Assembly (NCBI RefSeq): GCF_963675965.1
Contig: NZ_OY780935.1
Span: forward strand, 1,786,501 to 1,850,500
Direction of reading: 5' to 3'
Length of the DNA stretch: 64,000 nucleotides
DNA from: an uncultured Celeribacter sp.
Lineage (GTDB): Bacteria; Pseudomonadota; Alphaproteobacteria; Rhodobacterales; Rhodobacteraceae
Shown: piece by piece, positions 50,706-60,358 of the stretch
How the letters are laid out: each line of letters starts with the position of its first letter
How positions within the stretch are numbered: the stretch's first letter is position 1
Position numbers and translations under genes: made by a program
Notes under the pieces: model-generated
The model's input: only the letters and a program-made list of their open reading frames with translations
Told to the model about the DNA's origin: nothing
Databases searched by the model: none

Positions 50706-52769
50706 TCAGAACTGCACCTGCATCGTCAGGTAGATGTTCCGCCCCGGTTCGTTGACCCGCTCAACGGAGGTATCATAGCTGTTGGAGCGGTTCAGGTGGG
50801 TCGCGTAGGATTTGTCAAAGACGTTATCGATCCCCGCCATGAGCATCACCTTGTCGTTCAGCGTATAGGACCCGAACAGATCGACTGTTGCATAGCCCGG
50901 GGTCTCGCCCGCATCGAGCACGGTGTAGATGCGATCTTGTTTGGCAGCCCAGTTGATGCGCGCACCGGCTTGCCAGATATCGGCATCATAGGTTGCGCTC
51001 AGCGAGCCTTTCAGCGGCGGAATTTGCCCCAAAGCTCCGCCATCAGACTTGTTGGCCCCATAGGTGTAGCTCAAATCACCCGCAAGGATCACCTGACCGA
51101 GGTTCCAGCTCCCGGACAGTTCGACCCCGGCCAGTTCCGCATCGATGTTGCGATAGGTGGTGACGCCGCGCATCGCCCCGGGCCATGGTGTGCTCTCTTC
51201 GAGAATGTAATCGTTCACCCGGTCGTAAAACACCGTTGCGGTCAGGCTATAGGTCTCCGTTTGGGTTTCCAGACCGAAATCGAGCTGGGTGTGTTTTTCT
51301 GGATCAATGTCCGGGTTGCCCACATAGGACGGCACACCGTTCATACCCCGGGAAAACGCACGTTCGTTCGCATCGGCGGTACGCACAGACCGGGACAGGC
51401 CGGCGAAAACCATCGTATCCGAAGACAGTTGATATTCGTAACGGATGAGGCCGCCAAAATTGTCCTCGGTTTTGTCTTCGGAAAAATCAGTGCCGTAGAC
51501 CATCTGATAGTAATCGTTCGCGGTTGTGCCGCTCATGCCGACCCCAACATCTGCTTCGTCGGCGCTGGCGGTCACATGATCATAGCGCAGGCCGAGCTTC
51601 AGCGTGGAGTGCGCACCCAGTTTTGTTTCCGTTTCACCGAAAACCCCAAGCTGCGCAATGGTCACATCAGGCCAGCTGAGCGACGAAGGGTTAGCGAGGT
51701 TGATCGGCATGCTTCCCATGCTCGAATAGCCGAGCGCCCGGCGATTGTTGGCCTGATAATCGACACCGATCCGGGCTGTGGTCGTACCGAAATCGAGATG
51801 GCCTTCAAGGCTGCCCCCCACGGTATCGGAGGTTGTCGGCGCAAGCATCTTCATCGACGCGGGGGTGCGCAGGGTATAGTTGTCCATGGTGTGATCGACA
51901 TTCGAGCTGTAGAGCACCCCTTCGATCCGGGTCAGCCGTCCGGCATTGACATCAAGACCGCCGCGCAGACGGTAGGTCATGGTCTCGGACAGCGGGCTGT
52001 CCATTTGCGCCCCGGCAAATTTGACGTCTTCGGCACGGTCTTTTTCGATATCAAGCGCGAGATCAACACCATCTTTGGCATAGCCAAAGGTGACGCCCGC
52101 GCTCTTTTGCGTAAAGCCGCTGCGCACCTCGTTGCTGTTGCCGTCTTCGTAATCGTCAGAGCTTTTGCGCTCGCCGGAAAACTCCGCGTAGAAGCCGTTG
52201 CCCAGATCGGCAGACACAGTGCCTGCAATACCAGAGCCATTGCCGTTCGAGTTCACGCCAGTGGTCAGAGAGCCGGTGAACACTTGACCGCGGTCGAACT
52301 CCGGCGCCTCGCGTTCAAGCCTCACTGTGCCGCCAGAACCACCCGGCCCGTTTGTCACGCTGGAGTAGCCTTTCTCGACGATGACCTTATCAGCACGATA
52401 GAACGCCGCAATGGAGGTCGGCGGGTCCATTCTGCTCGGGCAACCCCCATAGGTAAAGCCACCTGCATCGATCACGTTAAGCTGATTTTTTTGCATGCCG
52501 CGAATGATGATGTCGATGCCATGAGCCCCCATCCTCCGGCCAGAAACGCCGGGAATGGTGGACAGAAGCGCGCCACCGTCGAGGCCTGTGGGAACCGGCA
52601 AGGCTTCGGGGTCAAACGTATAGGTATTCGCTGTTTGCGTAACGGTTTGTTCAGATTCGATATAGATCGGATCAAGCGTTGGAACGATTTCCTGAGCATA
52701 AGCTAGCGTAGAAATGGTGCTCATCAAAAGAGCGGTCGCGCCGAGGCGCACCGTGTGTTGAGTGGTCAT
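50706..52769 (-). CDS. TonB-dependent copper receptor (OprC/NosA-like)
   Basis: A 687-residue outer-membrane receptor with a 25-residue signal (ending AYA), a plug domain and a beta barrel ending in aromatic Phe (TMQVQF). The plug contains GGCPSRMDPPTSIAA, the hallmark of TonB-dependent copper receptors, with Cys and Met available to bind copper. It would import copper or a copper chelate with TonB energy. The small DUF2946-type gene lies just upstream on the same strand. Confidence 0.9.
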   Translation of the reverse strand: MTTQHTVRLGATALLMSTISTLAYAQEIVPTLDPIYIESEQTVTQTANTYTFDPEALPVPTGLDGGALLSTIPGVSGRRMGAHGIDIIIRGMQKNQLNVIDAGGFTYGGCPSRMDPPTSIAAFYRADKVIVEKGYSSVTNGPGGSGGTVRLEREAPEFDRGQVFTGSLTTGVNSNGNGSGIAGTVSADLGNGFYAEFSGERKSSDDYEDGNSNEVRSGFTQKSAGVTFGYAKDGVDLALDIEKDRAEDVKFAGAQMDSPLSETMTYRLRGGLDVNAGRLTRIEGVLYSSNVDHTMDNYTLRTPASMKMLAPTTSDTVGGSLEGHLDFGTTTARIGVDYQANNRRALGYSSMGSMPINLANPSSLSWPDVTIAQLGVFGETETKLGAHSTLKLGLRYDHVTASADEADVGVGMSGTTANDYYQMVYGTDFSEDKTEDNFGGLIRYEYQLSSDTMVFAGLSRSVRTADANERAFSRGMNGVPSYVGNPDIDPEKHTQLDFGLETQTETYSLTATVFYDRVNDYILEESTPWPGAMRGVTTYRNIDAELAGVELSGSWNLGQVILAGDLSYTYGANKSDGGALGQIPPLKGSLSATYDADIWQAGARINWAAKQDRIYTVLDAGETPGYATVDLFGSYTLNDKVMLMAGIDNVFDKSYATHLNRSNSYDTSVERVNEPGRNIYLTMQVQF

Positions 52770-52871
52770 GTGTGTCCCTCTGGGAATGGTCTCTGGTCAT
52801 ATGGTTTGGGCCCGGACGTGACCGACGAGCGGTTCTGGTCCGGGAAAAGCCCTTACGGGCGCGGCATGTGA

Positions 52872-53285
52872 TCAGAGCGTCAGAGGTGGTGCGCGGCTGG
52901 TGCGGCTAAAATCGCGACGGGCGACCAAAAGGACCTCGGTCGCAGACGGGGCAATCTCTGCCGGATGATGCGCAACCGGCAAAACGGGCGTCGCAAGCGC
53001 CGAAACGAAGAAAGCGGCACCGACAACACAATAAGGACAGTCCGCCCCTCCTGTCGCATCATCCGACGGCACGTCCCGGGTTTTACCGGTCGCCGTGTCA
53101 AAGACAAGCGTGGCGCCACTTCCCGGCGTGCCACAAATCTGCAGGAGGACTTCGCTGTCCGAAAGGACAATCTCGCCGCGCGCATCAGGTTGGAATGCGA
53201 CGACAAATTGGACGGACAGGAGAACAGCAAGGCAGGTGGCCCATAAGCCCCGCAAAAACCGCTTATTCAAAAACTTGTCCCCCAT
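52872..53285 (-). CDS. DUF2946-like small membrane-associated protein
   Basis: A 137-residue protein with an N-terminal hydrophobic segment (LWATCLAVLLSVQFVVAF), a QIC motif, and CPYC before a second hydrophobic stretch, ending in a basic tail. This matches the DUF2946 proteins commonly beside copper TonB receptors. The Cys and His (VAHHPAEI) may bind copper. It is transcribed with the receptor across a 100-base gap. Confidence 0.7.
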   Translation of the reverse strand: MGDKFLNKRFLRGLWATCLAVLLSVQFVVAFQPDARGEIVLSDSEVLLQICGTPGSGATLVFDTATGKTRDVPSDDATGGADCPYCVVGAAFFVSALATPVLPVAHHPAEIAPSATEVLLVARRDFSRTSRAPPLTL

Positions 53286-53759
53286 CCATTTCGTATGTTC
53301 GGAAGTTCAAAAAAATGCAACTGAGAATTTTCTGATTGATTGCAGATGAATGTATCGTGGTAGCTTTAGAAGCTTCAATCTTGCGGGCGGTAAATTCCAG
53401 CCAAACTCCAAGCGGACCTTCATATGAGGTGCAGTTAAGGTCGGCAACCCGCCGATTCCGTGGGAAAACCCATTCGCAGTCGCAAAATAACGCCCCCTGA
53501 AAAGGGCGCGAGCGCCTTTACTCTCAAGCCGCTCGCGTTTGCTGCAGTGCAGGAAAGATCTTGGCCAGTTTCCAGAGGTCTGGGCGATTGCGGCGACAGT
53601 AACCATGATTGTTTTGGCCGCGATTGACATTGCGTGGATTGCGCTCGCGCATCGTGCAGAAATCTGCATTTTGGGCTTTGCCTCACTGTCCGCGGCCCCG
53701 TCTAAAAACAGACCACTCACAAATGAATAAAGTCGCCATTTACCAGCCCGTCAAGCACC
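53286..53759. other. Intergenic region without a supported gene
   Basis: About 470 bases between the DUF2946 gene and the convergent end of mprF hold no convincing gene. A 63-residue plus-strand frame (53539-53730) has one hydrophobic segment and might be a decayed membrane protein, but I see no family match. Confidence 0.4.
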
Positions 53760-56294
53760 TCACCCGATCGCGCCAATGAGGTCATGTGCTACGGCCATGA
53801 TGTTCGCGCGAGGAGGAACGACAATATAGACAGGTTCCCAACGGGGCGAAAATTTCTGTTTGAACCCGCGTAGCCCCTCAAAATTATAGAACTGTCCGCC
53901 ATGCCGATAAACGAAGGCGCCGAGGTGGGTGCTTATGCGCACCCCGCGACGCGCTTCGAGCCCGGAAAGTGGCGCATTGCCGAGTGAGAACTCGGCGTGA
54001 CCGTCGTCTTTGAAATGCAACAGCAGTGAGGTGAATAGGAAATCCATCGTGCCGTTCGGGATGGAGTCTCTGTGCCGCATGAGGTCTAGTGAAGCGCGGT
54101 GCTTACGGTCGGTGACCCAGAGATTGGCAAAGGCTACAATCTTTCCCTCGTGGCGCACCACCGCGATTGGGGTGCGATTCAGATAGCGGGTGTCAAAACT
54201 GCCGACCGAAAAGCCTTTCTCCTCACCGACTTTGGCCTTCAGCCAGCCGTCTGAGATGTCTTTCAATTCGGACAGGAGATTGTCCCCATGCGGAGCGGAG
54301 AGCACCTCGAAGCCCAACCCGTCGCGAAGCGCTCGGTTATAGGCTGTGCGCAGCCGCTTGCGTGAAGCGCCGTCGAGGCTGAACTCCCTGAGATCAACCA
54401 CGGCTTCTTCGCCAAACTTATGTGCAACCATACCCATATCAATCCAGATTGTCGCCGACGCCGCAGAGACCGCATAGAAAACAGGACGTGCATTGGCCGC
54501 ATAGGCTGCATCATGGAAATCCCAGACCAAGGCCTGGAACTCTTCCGGCTTACCAATCGGGTCGTGTAGCGCGATCCAGCTACGCCCCTGAATGCGATAC
54601 ATCAAAAAGCTATTTCCGGTACCCGAGAACAGAAAAGCCTTGTCGCCGGCCAGCGCGACGCAGGCCTCGGGACGATCCTGAGAGAGTACAATCGCCTCCA
54701 CATGGTCTAGCGTCTCGGGATCGGGAAGCACGTCGCGCAGACGGGAGGGCCTCAGGGCATAGCGCATCAGGAGGAGAACCATAACAACGAGCCCGACCAG
54801 GCCAGCGCGCATAGAACGCGGCGCGGCATGGTCAGAGGCGAATTGCCACCAAAGGTTCGTTTCATAAGGAACGGCTTTGTGGGCGAAAAAGAACACCCCT
54901 GCCAGTGCGACGGAAAGGCAACCGATCAGCAAGACCCATCGGAGGCTCAAGATATTGTGTGTCAGCCGTGTCGCGCGATAGAACTCGTGCCGCGCCGGGA
55001 GAAGCACAAGAGCCGCCGCCAAAAGGATGACCGCCCTGTCATAATCAAGACCATGGGCGACACTGGCACCGGCTCCGGCGAGCAGCGCTCCCATCGCCAA
55101 CCACCACGCCCCTTCCACCCGCTGCAAAAGCCCATGCGCAATCACCAAAAGACAGGCGCCAAGAGCACTCGACAACAGCGCCCCACCCTCGATGAAACCG
55201 AGAGGCAAAAGAACCTCGAGCCCTTCGGTCCATTCGCCCGCGGTGGGGAGCAAGGACCTCAACATCATGAGGACCCCAGAGGCAAAGACCATTGCGGACA
55301 TGGCTAGCGGCATCAGTGCGGAAATCGCCTTTTGCGTCGGGGCTAGGGTCGGGCCGAGACGCTGCCCGAGGAGCCGCGCCTCACCAAGGGCCATCAATAT
55401 GAGGGCCAGCGCGAAGGGCACGAGATAGTAGATCAGCCGGAACAGAAGAAGCCCCGCAGCGATCTCTGTGACAGGGACATCAGCGGGCAAGGCGGCAATG
55501 ATGATTGTTTCAAAGACACCGACACCACCGGGAACGTGGCTCAGCACCCCGGCCATCACCGCAATTGCATAGATCGCAAGAAAACTCGCAAAACTGACAT
55601 TGTCGGACGGCAAAAGCAGGTAGAGCGTCGACGCCGCCATAAACGTTTCGAGGGTGACAAACACGAATTGCCCAGAGGCAAGCCCAAGCGAGGGCGCGGC
55701 AAGGGTCACGCCTCGCACGGTCACAGTTTTCTTTTGGAGCGTCACAATTGCCAAGCTGGTGATCACGACGGCGACAACCGACAGCGCACTCCAACGAACC
55801 AGAGACGGCGACCACAAGATCATGCTGCCGAGCGCATCAGGATGCCACGTCAGCGCCAGCAATCCGATCACTGTGGAGCCTAAGCCAAAGGAAACAGAGC
55901 CGAAGAACGATATCCCCGCGATATCGAGTGGAGAGAGACCCAGCGCCGAGTAAATGCGATAGCGCACGGCCCCTCCCGTAATCGGCCCCGCGCCCACGGT
56001 ATTGCCAATCCCATACCCCAGAAATGATCCTAAAGCTGTGACGTGGAACGGCAGGCGATGCCCAATATACCTGAGCGCGGACCAATCGTATCCGATCAAA
56101 GCGACATAGCCGATAAATGTACAGAAAAGCGCGAGCCAGAGCGTTGTAAGTGGTGTCGCACGCACCATGGCCATGACATCATGTAGCTGTACGTCGCGCA
56201 AAAGATGGTAAAGCGCATAGGCCCCTGCCGCAAAAAGCGCGGCAGCTATCAGATATGGCGTCAGCAATCGAATGCGTGATTTCATCTCAGACAT
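53760..56294 (-). CDS. mprF: MprF: lysyl-phosphatidylglycerol synthase/flippase
   Basis: About 844 residues from ATG 56294 (GGGGAAG upstream). The first 500 residues form a flippase-type domain with many helices (GYGIGNTVGAGPITGGAVRYR is the MprF hallmark). The C-terminal DUF2156 domain (about 530-840) contains FLMYRIQGRSWIALHDPIG and DLMRHRDSIPNGTMDFLF, as in aminoacyl-PG synthases. It would use lysyl- (or alanyl-) tRNA to modify phosphatidylglycerol, lowering membrane charge and protecting against cationic peptides. Confidence 0.9.
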   Translation of the reverse strand: MSEMKSRIRLLTPYLIAAALFAAGAYALYHLLRDVQLHDVMAMVRATPLTTLWLALFCTFIGYVALIGYDWSALRYIGHRLPFHVTALGSFLGYGIGNTVGAGPITGGAVRYRIYSALGLSPLDIAGISFFGSVSFGLGSTVIGLLALTWHPDALGSMILWSPSLVRWSALSVVAVVITSLAIVTLQKKTVTVRGVTLAAPSLGLASGQFVFVTLETFMAASTLYLLLPSDNVSFASFLAIYAIAVMAGVLSHVPGGVGVFETIIIAALPADVPVTEIAAGLLLFRLIYYLVPFALALILMALGEARLLGQRLGPTLAPTQKAISALMPLAMSAMVFASGVLMMLRSLLPTAGEWTEGLEVLLPLGFIEGGALLSSALGACLLVIAHGLLQRVEGAWWLAMGALLAGAGASVAHGLDYDRAVILLAAALVLLPARHEFYRATRLTHNILSLRWVLLIGCLSVALAGVFFFAHKAVPYETNLWWQFASDHAAPRSMRAGLVGLVVMVLLLMRYALRPSRLRDVLPDPETLDHVEAIVLSQDRPEACVALAGDKAFLFSGTGNSFLMYRIQGRSWIALHDPIGKPEEFQALVWDFHDAAYAANARPVFYAVSAASATIWIDMGMVAHKFGEEAVVDLREFSLDGASRKRLRTAYNRALRDGLGFEVLSAPHGDNLLSELKDISDGWLKAKVGEEKGFSVGSFDTRYLNRTPIAVVRHEGKIVAFANLWVTDRKHRASLDLMRHRDSIPNGTMDFLFTSLLLHFKDDGHAEFSLGNAPLSGLEARRGVRISTHLGAFVYRHGGQFYNFEGLRGFKQKFSPRWEPVYIVVPPRANIMAVAHDLIGAIG

Positions 56295-56495
56295 AGGAAC
56301 TTCCCCCTTAGATCCTGAGTGCCACGTTTTCGAATGAGAGTTCAAACGTTAAGGCGCCTTGCTATGTGGAATTGGGTAGCGCGCATTTAGAGGTCAATCT
56401 CCCGATAAAGTCACATGCAGATTGTAAGCTCGGGTGATGAACAATGGAATGTTCCCGGTTCGCATATGCTTCCGTGCTCGGGCGGTCTACTTAAT

Positions 56496-57083
56496 CTAGG
56501 CGGCCTGGGCGCACAATGCCGTGAACTCGACGGTCACATGCTCCATCCCGGTCGTCTCGCGCACGCGGCTTTCACGGTGCGGGGCTCGAAGCCAGCGGGC
56601 GTGCCTTCGAGCAGGATGAGGAGGGCAACCAGCACAGACAGGATCGGGGCGATAGGGGGCCAACCTGTCCAGATGATGAGCGGGACAGCAACCGCCGGGA
56701 CCGAGCCGATCAGGTCGCCCATGACGTGCAGAGCTGCGGCACAAACGTTGAGATCATCGCATCCGCGCGGCTAAGCACCCAGAAGGCTAGAACGTTCATC
56801 ACCACGAATCTCCACCCACGACGACCCAAAATGTCAGCCCGCCCAGCACCTCCCCGTGCGGATCGCGCAGGCGTTGGACTGCCTCGAAGAGGCTCCACGC
56901 CGCGATGACGAATAGCATGAGCCCGTTCACGAAGACGGCAAGCACCGAGAACCGGTAGAAGCCGTAGGTCCGCTTCCAGTCCGCCGGTCGCCGCGCCAGT
57001 CGGAAGGCGAACCAAGCCAGAAGGAGCGAGGCGAAGTCGGTCAGTATGTGCGACGGATCGGATTGCGCGATTGTGGACGACAC
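56496..57083 (-). pseudogene. CDF-family cation efflux protein (DmeF/CzcD-like), decayed
   Basis: Pieces of a cation diffusion facilitator appear in three frames. SHILTDFASLLLAWFAFRLARR and YGFYRFSVLAVFVNGLML are in one (56799-57083), NVLAFWVLSRAD in a second (about 56770), and HVMGDLIGSVPAVAVPLIIW to ILLEGTPAGFEPR in a third. The tail EHVTVEFTALCAQA ends at 56496. Frameshifts and a deletion remove part of the metal-binding and cytoplasmic domains, so no functional protein is expected. It formerly exported Zn/Co/Cd-type ions. Confidence 0.78.
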
Positions 57084-57106
57084 GCGCTAGCTCCTATCGC
57101 GCTTCC

Positions 57107-57907
57107 CTATCGCAAACGGTTCCGCTCAAGCAGATAGCGGCTTGGCGGCTTGCCGACCATCTTTCTAAACATGGTCACGAAACTGCTGGCGCTTTCATAG
57201 CCGAGATCGATCGCGACGGCCTGAACCGACTGGCCAGCGCTCAGCCGCCGCAAGGCAAGCACGATATGCAACTGTCGGCGCCAGCGACCGAAACTCATGC
57301 CCACCTCTTGGGTTAACAAACGGCTCAGGCTGCGCTCGCTGAGCGCGACGCGGGAGGCCCACTCCGCAACGCTCGCATGATCCGCAGGCGCAGCGATCAA
57401 CAGGTCGGTGAGCTTCTTCAGGCGCGGATCAACAGGAATCGGGAGGCAGAGATCCTCGACCGGTGCCACAGCCAGCTCATCGAAGAGAACGGACACGATC
57501 CGGCCATCTGGTCCGTCGGCGTCATAGAGGTCTGGCAGAGCGTTTGCCCGCATCAGCAACTCACGGAAAAAGCGCGACACCGTGATCGTGCAGCAGTCTT
57601 TCGGCAGATTCGCGGATTCGGGAGGGTCGATGAAGAGAGAGAGACACTCCACCTCGCCCGAGCCAAAAACAGAATGGGGCAGCCCGCCGGGAATCCACAC
57701 TGCGCATTGCGGCGGCACGATCCAGACTGCGCCGTCGACTTCGCAATTGACGACGCCACGCACCGTGAAAAGCAGCTGCGCCTTCTGATGGTGGTGCCGG
57801 GGTGATTGCTCCAGGGCGCCAAGGGTGGCGACCGCGTTAGCTGCCACCAGCGCCCGCGGGATCTCGTCGACATAGGCGAGCCAGTCGCGACGGGCGTCCA
57901 GATGCAT
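57107..57907 (-). CDS. AraC-family transcriptional regulator
   Basis: About 266 residues from ATG 57907 (GAGG upstream). The N-terminal cupin-like ligand domain has PRHHHQKAQLLFTVRG and PPQCAVWIPGGLPHSV. The C-terminal AraC HTH contains VALSERSLSRLLTQEVGMSF and VAIDLGYESASSFVTMFRK. This is the single-cupin AraC type. It is divergent from two small plus-strand genes and downstream of the CDF remnant. The upstream extension of the frame is not coding-like. Confidence 0.88.
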   Translation of the reverse strand: MHLDARRDWLAYVDEIPRALVAANAVATLGALEQSPRHHHQKAQLLFTVRGVVNCEVDGAVWIVPPQCAVWIPGGLPHSVFGSGEVECLSLFIDPPESANLPKDCCTITVSRFFRELLMRANALPDLYDADGPDGRIVSVLFDELAVAPVEDLCLPIPVDPRLKKLTDLLIAAPADHASVAEWASRVALSERSLSRLLTQEVGMSFGRWRRQLHIVLALRRLSAGQSVQAVAIDLGYESASSFVTMFRKMVGKPPSRYLLERNRLR

Positions 57908-57967
57908 CTCAGACCTCGGCGTTATCAGACTAGGCCGGATTAAAACATATAGTGGCAGGGTTGCGCA

Positions 57968-58156
57968 ATGACGCCACATGCCAGCTGGCGTATTGCTGTG
58001 AGGCAGAGGCGGCTGGCGGATCTTGTGATCGCGCTCGCTGGCGTCTTCGATGGCCTGCGCGACGGCGGCCATCTTGTGGGCCTGGAACTGCTGGCTGTCA
58101 CGCTGCCAGGCGTGGTCGCTCTTATCTTTACTTGGCGGCACATTCGCTCGGCCTAA
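57968..58156 (+). CDS. Small putative membrane protein
   Basis: A 62-residue frame starting 60 bases from the divergent AraC start. The C-terminal half LVGLELLAVTLPGVVALIFT is a probable membrane helix with a basic end. A GCAGGG lies just upstream. It ends 29 bases before the next gene. No family is recognised, and it may be a fragment of a larger transporter. Confidence 0.45.
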   Translation: MTPHASWRIAVRQRRLADLVIALAGVFDGLRDGGHLVGLELLAVTLPGVVALIFTWRHIRSA

Positions 58157-58185
58157 AACCATCCATTTTCGCTAGGAGACGACAT

Positions 58186-58596
58186 ATGCCCTTAGATATC
58201 ACGAATTTTCCGATTGTCTGGATGAGCTATGACGAAGCGCCCGATCACCACCACGACGAGGATTACGCGGCGTTAGAGGCGTGCCTTAAGCGCGGCGCAC
58301 CGTTCGTGATCTTGAGCGACAATGCTCCGACCGAAGACGAAGACCACGACCACAGTCAGGAAGAAAGGAAGCGTACCGCGCTGTGGATGAAGAAGCACAA
58401 GGCCGAACTGCGGGCGCTCGTGCTGGCGATGATTGTGATTGAGTCAAACGCCGCAAAGCGTCTGGCCTTCAAGACTTTCGGCGCGGTCTTTTCTAAATTC
58501 TGGGGTTTCCCGCTGAGGATTGCCTTGACACGCGAAGAGGCGATGGATGTCGCCGAGAGCCTGCTTTCAGAGGGCGTGGGGTCTGCAACATCCTGA
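58186..58596 (+). CDS. Conserved-looking hypothetical with SpoIIAA/STAS-like pattern
   Basis: About 136 residues from ATG 58186 (TAGGAGA upstream). The alternation of strands and helices (FPIVWMSYDEA, then FVILSDNAP, then RTALWMKKHKAELRALVLAMIVI) resembles the short SpoIIAA-like/STAS fold proteins. Two acidic-histidine stretches, DHHHDED and EDEDHDH, might bind metal. It probably shares a transcript with the 62-residue gene, divergent from AraC. The function is unknown. Confidence 0.7.
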   Translation: MPLDITNFPIVWMSYDEAPDHHHDEDYAALEACLKRGAPFVILSDNAPTEDEDHDHSQEERKRTALWMKKHKAELRALVLAMIVIESNAAKRLAFKTFGAVFSKFWGFPLRIALTREEAMDVAESLLSEGVGSATS

Positions 58597-58996
58597 AGAC
58601 CGGCTGAGTGGACCGTGCTGAATAGGACCATGCAAAGACGGTTTTCGGAAGATTGCAAGTTTCGCTCAAACTTAGATCGACCGGGCTATGGCGCAGGTGT
58701 CATGGCGAGTGGTATCCCGCACGGTTCTCCCGGGGAGGGTAGAACCGATACTGGTTGTCTACTTTATCCGCTTTGTTCTTCGGAAACGGACACACAGCTT
58801 GATCCCGAGCTGGATATTCGTCGAGCGCGCAGTGGATATCTCCTGCCTCAATGTCGATCGATCAAGCTCCGGTATGGTATCCTTTCTGGACGCCCACTTC
58901 TGCATAAAATCGGGTCAGGGAACGAAGCGGGACTATTCGGTCAAGGGACTGGCGGAGTGGCTAGGGAGCAATTTTGGTTCGAGTGATGCGCTTGTC
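58597..58996. other. Intergenic region without a supported gene
   Basis: About 400 bases between the hypothetical gene and the convergent kinase gene. Overlapping plus-strand frames (58615-58986, 58688-59233) exist, but they lack recognisable domains, and the second runs antisense into the kinase. Confidence 0.4.
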
Positions 58997-60358
58997 TCAG
59001 GCATGTGCGGCGCGCAAAAACCGAAGGCAAAACGTCGTTCCGACCTCGGTTGGCATAATGTCGACGCGTCCTGCGTGCCTGACCATCACCTTCTCCACGA
59101 TGGCCAAACCCAATCCGGTCCCTTCGCCGTTCTCCAATTGCGAGAAGCGGCGAAATGCTGTGCCGACTTTGTCCTGTGGAATGCCGACGCCATCATCCTC
59201 GACCGTGACCATGACACTCTCTTCATCGGCTGACGTCCCCACGCTGATGGCGGTCATCCCCTCTCCGCCGTGCTTCAGGGCGTTTTCGAGGAGATTGATC
59301 AAGGCTTCTCCGACAAGAACCGGGTTGCCGAGGACCGGGAGAGGCTCCTCGGTCGGCGCGAGGGTAAACTCCAAGTCACGTGCAAGGGCCTTGGTGGCGA
59401 AGGTGCGGCAGACATCCTCGACAACCGTGTTCAGGTCGAAAGGCTCCGTGGCTGTACTGTTGTCATAGCGAAGCCGCTCCAAGGATAGCAGCTGCTCGGA
59501 CAGGCGTGCGGATTTGCGCGCCACGTCGACCAATTGCTTTTCGCACGTCGCACGTTCTGCCGGATCCTGGACACTGGGAAGCGTTTCGGCCAGGGCCAGG
59601 ATCGCCGCAGCCGGATTGCGCAACTGGTGCGCGGCATCCGAGATAAAGGCCTGGTGCGCCTCGAAGCTGTCCTGCACCTGTCCCAGAAGTCGGTTCAGGG
59701 TAGAGACGATGCCAGAGACCTCCTGCGGCACCGGGCGACGGATCGGACCGAGTTCCTCGGGAGAACGCTGTCGGATCGCCGCTTGCAGATCGTTCAGCGG
59801 GCGCAGGCCAATCTGCACACCGAACCAGATGATCAGAGCCAACGCCGCCATCAAACCCGCCATCAACGCGGCGGCGCGAAAGGCCAACGCTTGGGCAAAG
59901 GCGCGACGGTCGCTGACTCTCTGCCAGACCGTTACGACCGCGTCGCCCGTCAATGTGCCGATGGTGCGGTTTTCGATCATGCGCAAGACGCGCATTTCTT
60001 CGCCGCGATAGTCGGCGAAATAGTAGAACGGCATATTTCGCGCGATGGGCACTTCGGGACGTGGCGGATAGGCGTAGCCCGTCACATAAATACCGCCCGG
60101 TCCGGTGACGTGATAAAACAACTCACCGCCCCCGGCATCCGAAATGACCTGTCGGGTGCTGGGCGACAGCGCGTCGCCTTCGGAGATCGCCACATCGCGC
60201 GAAATCGCCAGGGCGGCGGAGAGGAGTGAGCGATCGAACAGCTCCTCAGACGTCCGTTGTGCCACCTCGAACCGCCACCACCCCAGAAGGATCGAGACCA
60301 GGAACAGCGGCGGCAGGATCACGAGGAACAGGCGCAACCGGAGAGATCTGGCTCTCAT
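58997..60358 (-). CDS. tctE: Sensor histidine kinase (TctE-like)
   Basis: A 453-residue kinase with two membrane segments (about 8-26 and 165-185) around a periplasmic sensor domain, then HAMP. The H-box is AFISDAAHQLRNPAAAI (phosphorylated His), followed by an N-box around ALINLLENALKHG and G-boxes DDGVGIP and GLGLAIVEKV. Its start shares one base with the response-regulator stop (TAATG). It should sense citrate or other carboxylates for the TctC-TctA transporter. Confidence 0.88.
   Translation of the reverse strand: MRARSLRLRLFLVILPPLFLVSILLGWWRFEVAQRTSEELFDRSLLSAALAISRDVAISEGDALSPSTRQVISDAGGGELFYHVTGPGGIYVTGYAYPPRPEVPIARNMPFYYFADYRGEEMRVLRMIENRTIGTLTGDAVVTVWQRVSDRRAFAQALAFRAAALMAGLMAALALIIWFGVQIGLRPLNDLQAAIRQRSPEELGPIRRPVPQEVSGIVSTLNRLLGQVQDSFEAHQAFISDAAHQLRNPAAAILALAETLPSVQDPAERATCEKQLVDVARKSARLSEQLLSLERLRYDNSTATEPFDLNTVVEDVCRTFATKALARDLEFTLAPTEEPLPVLGNPVLVGEALINLLENALKHGGEGMTAISVGTSADEESVMVTVEDDGVGIPQDKVGTAFRRFSQLENGEGTGLGLAIVEKVMVRHAGRVDIMPTEVGTTFCLRFLRAAHA

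Noticed and set aside
53307..53720. 137-codon minus-strand frame between the copper and mprF genes
   Set aside because: No recognisable domain or plausible start signal; composition resembles noncoding translation.
58688..59233. 181-codon plus-strand frame upstream of and antisense to the kinase
   Set aside because: The second half is antisense to the kinase ATPase domain and the first half has no family features.
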